DNA of 64,000 nt from Vulcanimicrobiota bacterium. Its GTDB lineage: Bacteria > Vulcanimicrobiota > Xenobia > Xenobiales > JADMJV01. The first letter of the stretch is position 1, and each line of letters begins with the position of its first letter. Made by a program: the position numbers and the translations under genes. This document shows, one piece after another, positions 1 to 7,998 of the stretch. The stretch covers positions 195,495-259,494 of the forward strand of contig JAHBVR010000002.1 in the NCBI GenBank assembly GCA_019637395.1, read 5' to 3'. The notes beneath the pieces were generated by a model, which saw nothing but the letters and a program-made list of their open reading frames with translations, searched no databases and was not told where the DNA came from.

Positions 1-43
1 GTGATAACCATCTACCTCCATTCGGCCTCCAGTATAACCGGCT

Positions 44-196
44 TCACGGCTCGAGCATAGTGCCCATATGCTTAGTCGCAATTCGTAACGAAACCAAAAA
101 GTCTCGATCTCGACGGGGCTCTCGCTCTTTATGGTATCGGATTTCCTCGAGGACGTCCTTGATGGCCGGCTCAGTGAAGCGGACGGTCCACTTCAT
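44..196 (-). pseudogene. ParE/RelE-like toxin remnant
   Basis: This 50-codon frame starts MKWTVRFTEPAIKDVLEEIR and continues through a DFLVSLRIATKHM segment. That pattern resembles the N-terminal half of ParE/RelE-superfamily toxins, which are about 90-100 residues long. A stop at 44-46 cuts it short, and the other two frames downstream do not clearly restore the C-terminal half before the window edge. No antitoxin gene is visible upstream on this strand. Codon use is more AT-rich (TTT TTG GTT, TTA CGA ATT) than in neighbouring genes, which fits acquired, decaying DNA. It could also be chance. I see nothing else in bases 1-306 except the ribosome binding site of lpdA. Confidence 0.3.
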
Positions 197-306
197 CCTG
201 GGAAAGAGCCTCCGCTTCCGACCAGGATAGCGAGCGACCTCATCCTGGACGACTCGCGGAAGGGAACCTTTTCACGCGGCGCAAAGCCACCGCCCTGGAG
301 GTGCCC

Positions 307-1728
307 TTGAGTTCAGTATCCTATGATGTGGCCATCGTCGGTGGTGGTCCGGGCGGTTATGTGGCCGCCATTCGTGCGGCCCAGTTGGGCTTGAAGACTT
401 TGCTGGTGGAGAAGGATGCCGCCCTGGGCGGTACCTGTCTGCACCGAGGTTGCATTCCCACCAAGACCTGGCTGCACGACTCGGATTTCTTCCACAAGGT
501 GCTGCACAGCGAAAAGTTCGCTGTGAAACTCTCGAGCCCGCCTCAGCTCGATGTGGCTCTGCTGCTTAAGCGTAAGAACGAGGTCATCAAGCGCATGGCC
601 ATGGGCCTGGACGGGTTGATGAAAAAGAACCGCATCGAGGTGCTGCGCGGCTGGGGCCGTCTCACCCAGGGCGGTAAGTTGCTGGTCGACGATCAGCCGG
701 TAGAGACCAAGAACGTAATCCTGGCCACGGGTTCGGCCCCCGCCCTGTTGCCCGGGCTCACCGTGGACAGAAGACGGGTTTTTACCAGCGACGAGATTCT
801 TGAACTGGACCGGGTTCCTCAGAGCTTGATCATCCTGGGGGCCGGCGCCGTGGGCATGGAGTTTGCTTCCATCTACCATCGCCTGGGCAGCCAGGTGCAG
901 GTGGTGGAATTGCTGGATCGAGCGCTGCCGATGGAGGATGCCGAAGTTTCGGCCGAGATCGCCAGGATATATCAAAAGCAAGGCATTGCCGTGCATACCT
1001 CCACGCGCATGCAGAAGGTGGAGGTGAGCGAAAGCGGCGTGCGCATGCAGGTTCAGGATGCGCAGGGCGAGCGCTGGCTGGAGGCCGAGATCTTGCTCTC
1101 GGCGGCCGGACGCAAGCCGCTGCTGGAAGGCATCGGTCTGGAGGAAGCAGGAGTGGCCAGGTCCGGCCGCTTCCTTCAGGTGGACGGCTTCATGCGCACC
1201 AGTCTGCCCCACCTCTACGCCATCGGCGACATCGTGCCCACCGCCCAGTTGGCCCACGTGGCTTCGGCCGAGGGCATCGTGGCCGTGGAGCATATCGCCG
1301 GCCATCAGACCCACCCGCTCAACTACGACAAGATTCCCAGCGCCACATACTGCCATCCGGAAGTGGCCAGCGTCGGTTTGACCGAAGCCAGAGCCCGGGA
1401 GCGCGGCTACGAGGTCAAAGTGGGGCGTTTTCCCTGGGCCGCCCTGGGCAAAGCTCAAATCATCGGGGAAACCGACGGTTTCGTGAAGGTGGTGGCCGAG
1501 GCCAAATACGGCGAACTGTTGGGGGTGCACATCATCGGCCCGCATGCCACCGATCTGATCCACGAAGCCTGCGTGGCGCTCAACTGTGAAGCCACCGTGG
1601 AGGAACTGTTCCGCACCGTGCACGCCCATCCGACCCTGGCCGAGGGAGTCATGGAGGCCGCTCACGGCGTCTTCTCCAACCCCATTCACTTTGTGCCGCC
1701 GCCGGCTCGGAAGAAGGCTGGCGTATGA
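307..1728 (+). CDS. lpdA: Dihydrolipoyl dehydrogenase (E3)
   Basis: This is the flavoprotein E3 subunit of 2-oxoacid dehydrogenase complexes, which reoxidises dihydrolipoamide with NAD+. The FAD dinucleotide-binding motif VGGGPGG lies near the N-terminus. The redox disulfide is in GGTCLHRGCIPTK (Cys about 44 and 49), a second nucleotide motif GAGAVGMEF follows, and the active-site base is in HAHPTLAEG near the C-terminus. The length of about 473 residues is normal. I prefer the TTG at 307 over the GTG at 301: GGAGG at 297-301 is 5 nt upstream of the TTG but overlaps the GTG. The stop overlaps the next start (ATGA), so E3 and E1 are translationally coupled. Confidence 0.95.
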   Translation: MSSVSYDVAIVGGGPGGYVAAIRAAQLGLKTLLVEKDAALGGTCLHRGCIPTKTWLHDSDFFHKVLHSEKFAVKLSSPPQLDVALLLKRKNEVIKRMAMGLDGLMKKNRIEVLRGWGRLTQGGKLLVDDQPVETKNVILATGSAPALLPGLTVDRRRVFTSDEILELDRVPQSLIILGAGAVGMEFASIYHRLGSQVQVVELLDRALPMEDAEVSAEIARIYQKQGIAVHTSTRMQKVEVSESGVRMQVQDAQGERWLEAEILLSAAGRKPLLEGIGLEEAGVARSGRFLQVDGFMRTSLPHLYAIGDIVPTAQLAHVASAEGIVAVEHIAGHQTHPLNYDKIPSATYCHPEVASVGLTEARARERGYEVKVGRFPWAALGKAQIIGETDGFVKVVAEAKYGELLGVHIIGPHATDLIHEACVALNCEATVEELFRTVHAHPTLAEGVMEAAHGVFSNPIHFVPPPARKKAGV

Positions 1729-2687
1729 CCGGCGAGCAACTGCTGCAGGCTTACTACTTTCTGAAGCTCAATCGAGCTTTGGAAGAACAGTTGTTGAAAT
1801 TTTATATGCAGAACAAAGTGGTGGGGGGCCTCTATCGGAGCCTGGGTCAGGAAGCCATCTCGGTAGGCACGGCCATGGCGCTGGAGCCCCAGGACTGGGT
1901 GGCTCCGCTGATCCGCAACGTGGGCGCCTTCCTGGTGCGCGGTTACCGCCCGCGCGACCTCTTCACCCAGTACATGGCCAAGGCCACTTCGCCCACGGCG
2001 GGGCGGGATTGCAACACGCATTTCGGCGACATCCAAAGAGGCGTGGTGGCTCCCATTTCCATGCTGGGTGCCATGATTCCGGTCATGGTGGGAGTGGGCT
2101 GGGGCAGCCGCCTGCAGGGACTGGATCGGGTGGGCCTGACCTACATCGGTGACGGCGGGACCAGCACCGGCGACTTTCATGAAGGGCTCAATCTGGCTTC
2201 GGTATGGAAGGCCCCGATGGTGCTGGTGGCCGAGCACAATCAGTTTGCTTACAGCACGCCCACCAGCAAGCAGATGGCCATTACCGACCTGGTGGACCGA
2301 GCTAAAGCCTACGCCATCCCGGCCGAAATCGTCGACGGCAACGACCTGATGGCGGTCTATGCAGCTACTCGGCGCGCCCTGGAGCACGCCCGCTCGGGCC
2401 GAGGGCCGTATTTTCTCGAATGCAAAACCATGCGCATGCGCGGCCACGCCGAACACGACGATGCCCGCTACGTGCCGGCCGAATTGCTCGAAGAGTGGCG
2501 GGCCAAAGACCCCATCGATCGGTTTTCGCAAAGACTGCTGGAAGAATTCGGATTTTCTCAGGAGCAGTTAAGCGAACAAGATCAGCGGGTGGCGAAATTG
2601 ATTGAAGAAGACGCCGAATTCGCCGAGCGCAGTCCCTACCCTGAGGGGAGCCGCAGCCAGGCTCAGGAGGGAGTGTTCGCCTCGTGA
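1725..2687 (+). CDS. pdhA: 2-oxoacid (pyruvate-type) dehydrogenase E1 alpha
   Basis: This is the thiamine-diphosphate-dependent E1 alpha subunit, which decarboxylates a 2-oxoacid and passes the acyl group to lipoyl-E2. The ThDP motif begins at GDGGTSTGDFHEG and ends at the Asn of VLVAEHN, matching the family spacing of about 25-30 residues. The 320-residue length is typical. It starts at an ATG overlapping the lpdA stop and ends in a GTGA overlap with the E1 beta gene. The substrate (pyruvate, acetoin or branched-chain acid) cannot be settled from the motif, so pdhA is the best label rather than a proven one. No E2 gene lies in this window. Confidence 0.85.
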   Translation: MTGEQLLQAYYFLKLNRALEEQLLKFYMQNKVVGGLYRSLGQEAISVGTAMALEPQDWVAPLIRNVGAFLVRGYRPRDLFTQYMAKATSPTAGRDCNTHFGDIQRGVVAPISMLGAMIPVMVGVGWGSRLQGLDRVGLTYIGDGGTSTGDFHEGLNLASVWKAPMVLVAEHNQFAYSTPTSKQMAITDLVDRAKAYAIPAEIVDGNDLMAVYAATRRALEHARSGRGPYFLECKTMRMRGHAEHDDARYVPAELLEEWRAKDPIDRFSQRLLEEFGFSQEQLSEQDQRVAKLIEEDAEFAERSPYPEGSRSQAQEGVFAS

Positions 2688-3637
2688 TCACCATGTTGGA
2701 AGCGATCCGCCAGGCTTTGCGTGACGAGCTGGCCGGCGATGACAAGGTCGTCCTCCTGGGCCAGGATATCGGCGACTTTGGAGGAGCCTTCAAAGTTACT
2801 CAGGGTCTGGTGGAGGAGTTCGGCGAGCAGCGCGTGGCCGACACCCCCATCAGTGAATCCGCCATGATCGGGGCCGCTATCGGGGCCGCCATGGTCGGCC
2901 TGAAGCCGGTGGTCGAGATGCAGTTTATCGACTTTCTGGCCTGCGGATATAACCAGTTGGTCAACTTTGCCGGCAAGATGCGCTATCGCTGGGGCCAGGG
3001 CGCCTCGCTGGTGGTGCGCGGACCGTGCGGGGCCGGTGTGAGCGGTAGCGCCTTCCATTCCCAGAGTCCCGAGTCGACCTACCTGTGCGTGCCGGGCATC
3101 AAAGTGGTTTATCCCAGCACCGCCGAGGATGCCTACGGGTTGTTGCGTAGCGCCATTCAAGACCCGGACCCGGTGCTCTTTTTAGAGCATAAATTTCTCT
3201 ATCGGCGGATTAAAGGCGAGGTGGGCCATCAGCCCATTCCCCTGGGTAAGGCGGCCCTTCGCCGGCGGGGAGAAAAGCTGTCGGTCATCACCTATGGCGC
3301 CAGCTCGCACACGGCCCAGGAAGTGGCCGAACAGTTCGGAGACCAGGTGGAGGTTATCGATTTGCGCTGCCTGCAGCCGTTAGATGAAGCCTGCCTGTTT
3401 GAATCGGTGAAGCGCACCAACAAAGTGCTGCTCTACCATGAAGCCCAGAAAACGCTGGGAATGGGAGCGGAACTGTCGGCACGCATCAGTGAACAGCTCT
3501 TTGAGTATCTGGACGGCCCGGTGGTCCGCGTGGCCGCTCCGGATTCGCCGGTGCCGTTCAGTCCCAACCTGGAGAAAGCCTGGCTCCCGGGGGCGGAGCA
3601 GTTGGCGGAGGCTTGCCGCCGGTTGCTGGCCTATTGA
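2684..3637 (+). CDS. pdhB: 2-oxoacid dehydrogenase E1 beta
   Basis: This is the beta subunit of the heterotetrameric E1, forming the ThDP-binding and subunit interface with the gene upstream. Family hallmarks are LGQDIGDFGGAFKVTQGL near the N-terminus, DTPISESAMIGAAIG, the core QFIDFLACGYNQLVN, and the C-terminal transketolase-type domain (VIDLRCLQPLD). The 317-residue length is normal. The start is GTG at 2684, overlapping the preceding stop by 4 bases. The last 7 bases overlap the convergent MerR-type gene, so this operon has no terminator of its own visible here. Confidence 0.9.
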   Translation: MITMLEAIRQALRDELAGDDKVVLLGQDIGDFGGAFKVTQGLVEEFGEQRVADTPISESAMIGAAIGAAMVGLKPVVEMQFIDFLACGYNQLVNFAGKMRYRWGQGASLVVRGPCGAGVSGSAFHSQSPESTYLCVPGIKVVYPSTAEDAYGLLRSAIQDPDPVLFLEHKFLYRRIKGEVGHQPIPLGKAALRRRGEKLSVITYGASSHTAQEVAEQFGDQVEVIDLRCLQPLDEACLFESVKRTNKVLLYHEAQKTLGMGAELSARISEQLFEYLDGPVVRVAAPDSPVPFSPNLEKAWLPGAEQLAEACRRLLAY

Positions 3638-4578
3638 AATAACGAGAGCAGATCGCTTTCTTGCAGATGAAAGAGGGAGACCTCGCCAGGCCACAGGATC
3701 ATTCCGTAGCCTTTGAGTTCGCTTTCTTCTTCCCGTTTGACGGCTCGGCCCCCCACAATCAGCCTGGTTTCGGCCGAGAGGGTTTGAGCGAATTGAATAA
3801 GCCCCGGCTTGTGGACTTCCAGCAAAGCGGCGCGCGTGACCGAGAGCATGACCAGTTGTGGCCGGCGTACCTGCACGGCCGTGGCCAGAGCTTCAAACGG
3901 CAGGGCCGGGCCCAGATAAAGCACTTGCATGCCCATGTGCAGCAAATGATAGGTCGCCAGGTGCAGGCCTAAATCGTGGTATTCGTCCGGAAATCCGGCG
4001 CACAGCGCCAGGGGGCGTTGTCCGGAGCGATTCTCCAAATCGTTCATTCGTTGCAGGCGGCGAATCAGGCATTGGGTCAGCAGATGCTCGGCCGCCACCG
4101 AGGCCAGTTGGCGGGCCCAGAGTTGGCCGATTTCCTGAGCCAGGGGCACGACCAGATGTTCCAACACCTGGGCCGCGGATATCGAGCCAAAGGCCAGGTC
4201 CAGCCCCCGCTGAATGCCCTGGTCGTCAAGGGAAAGAGCGGCTTGCAGAATTTCCTCGCGTAGACTTTCCAACAAGGGGAAGGCCGTGGAGGCTTGTTGA
4301 CTCGGGCCGGGCATAGGATGGGCGTCCCGGGAGAGCAGACGGCTTCGACCTTGAGCGACAATTTCACCGATGGAACGCCCCTGGTCGAGCAAATTGCGCA
4401 CTCGTCTCAAAACCCGCAGATCGTCGGCCGTGTAAAGACGGTGGCCGGTATCGGTGCGAGTTGGCACCAGCAATCCGTAACGTCGCTCCCAGGCGCGCAA
4501 AAGAGTTGGATTGAAGCCTGTTAAAGAAGCGATCGTCTTAATTTTATAGAGATCCCTGGGACTGCTCTGAACGCTCAC
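3631..4578 (-). CDS. CarH/LitR-type MerR regulator with cobalamin-binding domain
   Basis: This is a predicted B12-dependent transcriptional repressor. Residues 10-75 form a MerR-type DNA-binding domain (TLLRAWERRYGLLVPTRT, then GHRLYTADDL). Residues about 105-180 are the helical cobalamin cap. They carry the W-x9-EH signature of light-sensing CarH proteins (Trp154, Glu164, His165). Residues 190-310 are a Rossmann-like B12-binding domain with the E-x-H-x-x-G motif (Glu199, His201, Gly204) that supplies the lower axial ligand. In Thermus CarH, as I recall, a His directly after the Trp becomes the upper ligand after light exposure; here that residue is Ala155. The gene diverges from a lipid-modification operon, with operator-like repeats between them. 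Confidence 0.85.
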   Translation of the reverse strand: MSVQSSPRDLYKIKTIASLTGFNPTLLRAWERRYGLLVPTRTDTGHRLYTADDLRVLRRVRNLLDQGRSIGEIVAQGRSRLLSRDAHPMPGPSQQASTAFPLLESLREEILQAALSLDDQGIQRGLDLAFGSISAAQVLEHLVVPLAQEIGQLWARQLASVAAEHLLTQCLIRRLQRMNDLENRSGQRPLALCAGFPDEYHDLGLHLATYHLLHMGMQVLYLGPALPFEALATAVQVRRPQLVMLSVTRAALLEVHKPGLIQFAQTLSAETRLIVGGRAVKREEESELKGYGMILWPGEVSLFHLQESDLLSLFQ

Positions 4579-4619
4579 TCTGCCACTTCCCTAAAGCCTC
4601 TACGCGGGCTTTTTGATCT

Positions 4620-4648
4620 ATTAAAAAACAATAATAACTTATCGTCAA
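4620..4648 (-). promoter_or_regulatory. Candidate sigma-70 promoter of the CarH-type gene
   Basis: Read on the minus strand, TTGACG (4648-4643) and TTTAAT (4625-4620) are separated by exactly 17 bases and lie upstream of the regulator's ATG at 4578. The -35 element directly abuts the repeat block at 4652-4681. A regulator bound there could therefore control its own gene as well as the divergent operon. Confidence 0.55.
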
Positions 4649-4651
4649 GGA

Positions 4652-4681
4652 TTAAACAATTGTTGGACAATTATTGGACAA
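4652..4681 (+). promoter_or_regulatory. Three tandem 11-bp repeats, candidate CarH operator
   Basis: TTAAACAA (4652-4659), TTGGACAA (4663-4670) and TTGGACAA (4674-4681) start exactly 11 bases apart. Each fits T-n-n-A-C-A. To my knowledge, Thermus CarH binds as a tetramer to tandem 11-bp direct repeats of the form nnTnnACAn overlapping the promoter, and this block has the same period and core. It sits between the CarH-type gene and the flavin oxidoreductase gene. The -10 for the rightward operon is not obvious. Confidence 0.7.
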
Positions 4682-4724
4682 GGATTTCCAGGGGAATTCG
4701 CGACCGTGGAAAAGTCCGCCGGCT

Positions 4725-5960
4725 ATGGAAAACAAGCCGACCTGTGCGGTGATAGGCGGTGGCGTTGCCGGGATCGTGGCCGCCCACCTGCTTCAGCGAC
4801 GTTACCAGGTGGACTTATGGGAAAGCCAGCAGCGCTTGGGCGGGCACAGCAATACCTTCGAAGTATTGCAAGGAGAGGACGCCGGTCTCAAGATCGACAC
4901 CGGATTCATCGTCTTTAATGGAGAAACCTACCCTCTGTTTCAGCGGTTCTTGACTGAATTGGGGGTGGCCAAACAAATTTCCGATATGTCCTTCGGATAT
5001 TTTTGTGAAAAGACCGGCTGGGGCTATGGGGGCCACGATCTCAATACTTTCTTCGCCCAGCGCGACAAGCTGTTTCATCCGGATTTTTGGCGCTTCGCGG
5101 CCGATCTGGCGCGCTTTAACGTCGCCAGCTCGCGGCGCTTACGCGCAGGCCGGGTGGAAGGCAGTTTGCGCGACTATTTACGCGGCTACACTCGAACCTT
5201 CGTAAGGCATTACATTCAGCCCCTGGGCTCTTCGGTTTGGTCAGCACCGCTGGACAAGATCCTGGATTTTCCGGCTCAGACCTTCGTGCGATTTTTTGCC
5301 AATCACGGGTTGCTGCGCGTGGTGCGCCGGCCCGACTGGTTTACCGTTTTGGGCGGAAGTCGCAGTTATATACAGGCCTTTTTGCGGAGTTTTCAGGGCC
5401 GGGTGCGCCTCTCCTCGCCGGTGTGCCGGGTTCTCCCCGTCTCAGACGGCTACGAGGTAGAAGGCAACCGGTATGAAAAAGTGGTGCTGGCCACCCATGC
5501 CGATATTGCGCTGGCCCAGTTGCGGCAGCCCACTCCGTTGCAGCGCCAGTTGCTGAAGAATTGGAGGTACCTGGCCAATCGCGCGGTGCTTCATCAGGAC
5601 ACGACGCTGCTGCCGGCCAACCCTCGCCTGCGAGCCTCCTGGAACTACCGGCGCGGCCCGGGCTCCGAGCAACTACCCACCCTGACTTACGATATGAATC
5701 GCTTGCAAAGTCTGGCCTCGCGGCGCCGCTATCTGGTCACGCTGAATCCTCAGCGCGAGATCGATGCCTCGCTCGTGCTGGGCGAATGGATCTATCATCA
5801 CCCGCAGTTCGATCAGAACAGTGAAGCCAGTCAGGCCCTACTGCCTCGGTTGAACGATGGGACCATCGCTTTTTGCGGGAGTTATCACCGCTTTGGTTTT
5901 CACGAGGATGCCGTGATGTCGGCGGCGGCAGCCGCCGCCAGCCTGGGATGCCCGTGGTAA
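4725..5960 (+). CDS. FAD/NAD-binding amine-oxidase-like protein (COG2907 type)
   Basis: This is a flavin-dependent oxidoreductase of the family found beside cyclopropane fatty acid synthases. The FAD motif VIGGGVAGIVAA is at residues about 9-20. It is followed by LGGHSNTFEV and the family block IDTGFIVFNGETYPLF, and by C-terminal FCGSYHRFGFHEDAV. I place the start at ATG 4725, because a TTG at 4674 would lie inside the operator repeats and add residues not expected in the family. The Shine-Dalgarno sequence is weak. It is the first gene of a run of overlapping genes ending at 10681. The substrate is unknown; membrane-lipid acyl chains are likely from context. A related flavoprotein (UfaD) acts in furan fatty acid synthesis. 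Confidence 0.8.
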   Translation: MENKPTCAVIGGGVAGIVAAHLLQRRYQVDLWESQQRLGGHSNTFEVLQGEDAGLKIDTGFIVFNGETYPLFQRFLTELGVAKQISDMSFGYFCEKTGWGYGGHDLNTFFAQRDKLFHPDFWRFAADLARFNVASSRRLRAGRVEGSLRDYLRGYTRTFVRHYIQPLGSSVWSAPLDKILDFPAQTFVRFFANHGLLRVVRRPDWFTVLGGSRSYIQAFLRSFQGRVRLSSPVCRVLPVSDGYEVEGNRYEKVVLATHADIALAQLRQPTPLQRQLLKNWRYLANRAVLHQDTTLLPANPRLRASWNYRRGPGSEQLPTLTYDMNRLQSLASRRRYLVTLNPQREIDASLVLGEWIYHHPQFDQNSEASQALLPRLNDGTIAFCGSYHRFGFHEDAVMSAAAAAASLGCPW

Positions 5961-7960
5961 GCTCCAGAGTCTACCGGGGCGAGATCATGCACCACCGACT
6001 GCAGCCGGTGGTGCATCGCTTCGCCTACCCGGCCTATGTTTACGCTTTCGAAGTCAGTGAACTCGAGCAGTTATCCCGCCAGTTGAGGTGGTTCGGTTAC
6101 AACCGGGCCGGCCTGGTCTCCCTCCACAGTCGCGATTACCTCGACGGCAGCCAGCGCCCGCTATTGGAGAAGCTCCACGAGGTGCTGCGGGCGCACGGCA
6201 ACCAGACCCGGTGTTCGCGAGTCGTGCTGGTCACGGGGGCTCGTTTCCTCGGCTATATCTTCAACCCCGTCAGCTTCTGGTTCTGCTATGCGAACGAAGA
6301 GTTGGCTTGCCTGGTGGCTGAGGTGAACAACACCTTTGGCGAGCGTCATGTCTATGTCCTGGATGAAAAGCTTCCTTGTCATGCCCCCTTCTGCGCACGT
6401 TTTCGGGTGCCCAAAGCCTTCTACGTTTCCCCTTTCAATCCCATTCAGGGTGATTACGAGTTCCGGGTGGCTCATCCGGAGCAAAGCCTGGACATCCGCC
6501 TGCGCGTTTTCCAAAACGGGCGGCCGGTTTTCAACACCTGGCTGCGCGGGCAAGCCGAGTCGCTGGATGGGCGGGGTCTGTGGCGAACCCTGAGCGCCTA
6601 CCCCCTGACCGCCTGGTTGACGGTACCTCGCATTCACTGGGAGGCGGCCGTGCTCTTTTTCCAAAAGAAGCTGCCCGTGGTCTACAAACCCAGGCCCAGC
6701 CATCCCTCGACCATCCGCGCCGAGCCGCCCAGCCGGTTGCACCGCACCCTCATCTCGGTCGTGCGCGGCTTTCTGGTCAAAGCCGCGCGCGGCCGCCTGC
6801 GTTTTGATCTGCCTGACGGCACCCTCTGGGACTTCGGGCCGGGGGGTTTTCCAACGGCCGAAGTGCGGGTGCTCAACTGGGACTTTTTCTTGCGCCTGGT
6901 GTGGGATGGGGACGTGGCTCTGGGGGACGGGTTGGTGGCGGGAGAGTGGGAGTCTCCCGATCTGACGGCGGTGGTGCGATTCTTTATCGACAATCGAGAG
7001 GCGCTGGACGATCGCAAGGTCTCGCTGACGCGGATCCTGGGGCGGGGCTGGGGCTGGCTGCGCCAGCAGTTGCGGCGCAACTCTCTGGCCGGCAGCCGGC
7101 GCAATATCCAGGCTCACTACGATCTGGGCAACGAGCTCTACCGGCGTTTCCTCGACCCCGGAATGAGCTACTCCTGCGCCTATTTTTACGATGGGGAGTG
7201 CGACCTGGAGGCGGCCCAGCTGCGCAAAATCGACATGCTTTTAGATAAGGCCCGTCTGGACGCACAGACACATCTACTGGAGATCGGCTGCGGTTGGGGC
7301 ACACTGGCCATCCGGGCGGCCCAAAGGTTCGGCTGCCGCGTCACCGGAGTCACCCTCTCGCAGCAACAACTCGAGTGGGGGCGCGTGGCGGTGGCACAGG
7401 CCGGCCTGAGTGATCGCATTGATCTGCACCTTTGCGATTATCGGCAACTCCAAGGTCAATTCGACCGGGTGATTTCCTGCGAAATGTTGGAGGCGGTAGG
7501 CCACGAGAACTTGCCGCGCTATTTCGCGGCGCTCGAGCGCCTGCTGCGGCCCGAAGGAGTGGTGGTGCTGCAGGTGATCACGGTGCCGGATTTCAGCTAC
7601 GATGAGTATCGGGCCAACCAGGACTGGATTCAGAAGGAGATCTTTCCGGGCGCCCTGTGCCCCTCCATCAGCGCCCTGCTGCAGGCGGCCCGGCGTTCTT
7701 CGCGGTTGGTCCTGGAGGAACTCCAGAACATCGGGCCGCATTATGCGCGCACGCTGCGCGAATGGCGGGAACGGTTCGCTGGTGCCTGGCCGGAACTCCA
7801 GCAGTTAGGCTACGATGAGCGCTTCCAGCGCGCCTGGCGCTATTATCTGAGCTACTGCGAAGCGGCCTTCGCCAGTCGCAATTTAGGAGATGTGCAGATG
7901 GTCTTGAGTCGCCCCAAAAACGGGCTTTTGTTGAAGGAGAACCCGCCCTGGCTGTCCTGA
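5948..7960 (+). CDS. DUF1365 - cyclopropane-fatty-acyl-phospholipid synthase fusion
   Basis: One 670-residue frame joins two proteins that are usually separate neighbours. Residues 1-250 are DUF1365 (MHHRLQPVVHRFAY, and the hallmark FLGYIFNPVSFWFCY). Residues about 290-670 are a CFA-type SAM-dependent methyltransferase, with AHYDLGNELYRRFLDPGMSYS, the SAM motif LEIGCGWGTLA and the active-site region SCEMLEAVGHENL. The region that carries a catalytic His in E. coli Cfa (HTIG) here reads QVIT, as in a subgroup of homologues. The start ATG at 5948 overlaps the preceding gene by 13 bases. The domain should methylenate or methylate unsaturated acyl chains of phospholipids. The function of DUF1365 is not known to me. 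Confidence 0.85.
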   Translation: MPVVSSRVYRGEIMHHRLQPVVHRFAYPAYVYAFEVSELEQLSRQLRWFGYNRAGLVSLHSRDYLDGSQRPLLEKLHEVLRAHGNQTRCSRVVLVTGARFLGYIFNPVSFWFCYANEELACLVAEVNNTFGERHVYVLDEKLPCHAPFCARFRVPKAFYVSPFNPIQGDYEFRVAHPEQSLDIRLRVFQNGRPVFNTWLRGQAESLDGRGLWRTLSAYPLTAWLTVPRIHWEAAVLFFQKKLPVVYKPRPSHPSTIRAEPPSRLHRTLISVVRGFLVKAARGRLRFDLPDGTLWDFGPGGFPTAEVRVLNWDFFLRLVWDGDVALGDGLVAGEWESPDLTAVVRFFIDNREALDDRKVSLTRILGRGWGWLRQQLRRNSLAGSRRNIQAHYDLGNELYRRFLDPGMSYSCAYFYDGECDLEAAQLRKIDMLLDKARLDAQTHLLEIGCGWGTLAIRAAQRFGCRVTGVTLSQQQLEWGRVAVAQAGLSDRIDLHLCDYRQLQGQFDRVISCEMLEAVGHENLPRYFAALERLLRPEGVVVLQVITVPDFSYDEYRANQDWIQKEIFPGALCPSISALLQAARRSSRLVLEELQNIGPHYARTLREWRERFAGAWPELQQLGYDERFQRAWRYYLSYCEAAFASRNLGDVQMVLSRPKNGLLLKENPPWLS

Positions 7961-7998
7961 CCAAGGCCGGCCCGGACCGGATCGCTTGGAGCCGCACC

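Noticed and set aside
313-1689. 458-codon frame opposite lpdA
   Set aside because: It is antisense to a complete E3 enzyme and shows no recognisable domain. High GC content keeps such shadow frames open.
4674-4724. TTG 4674 as start of the flavoprotein gene
   Set aside because: It lies inside the tandem operator repeats, and the extra 17 residues do not resemble the family N-terminus.
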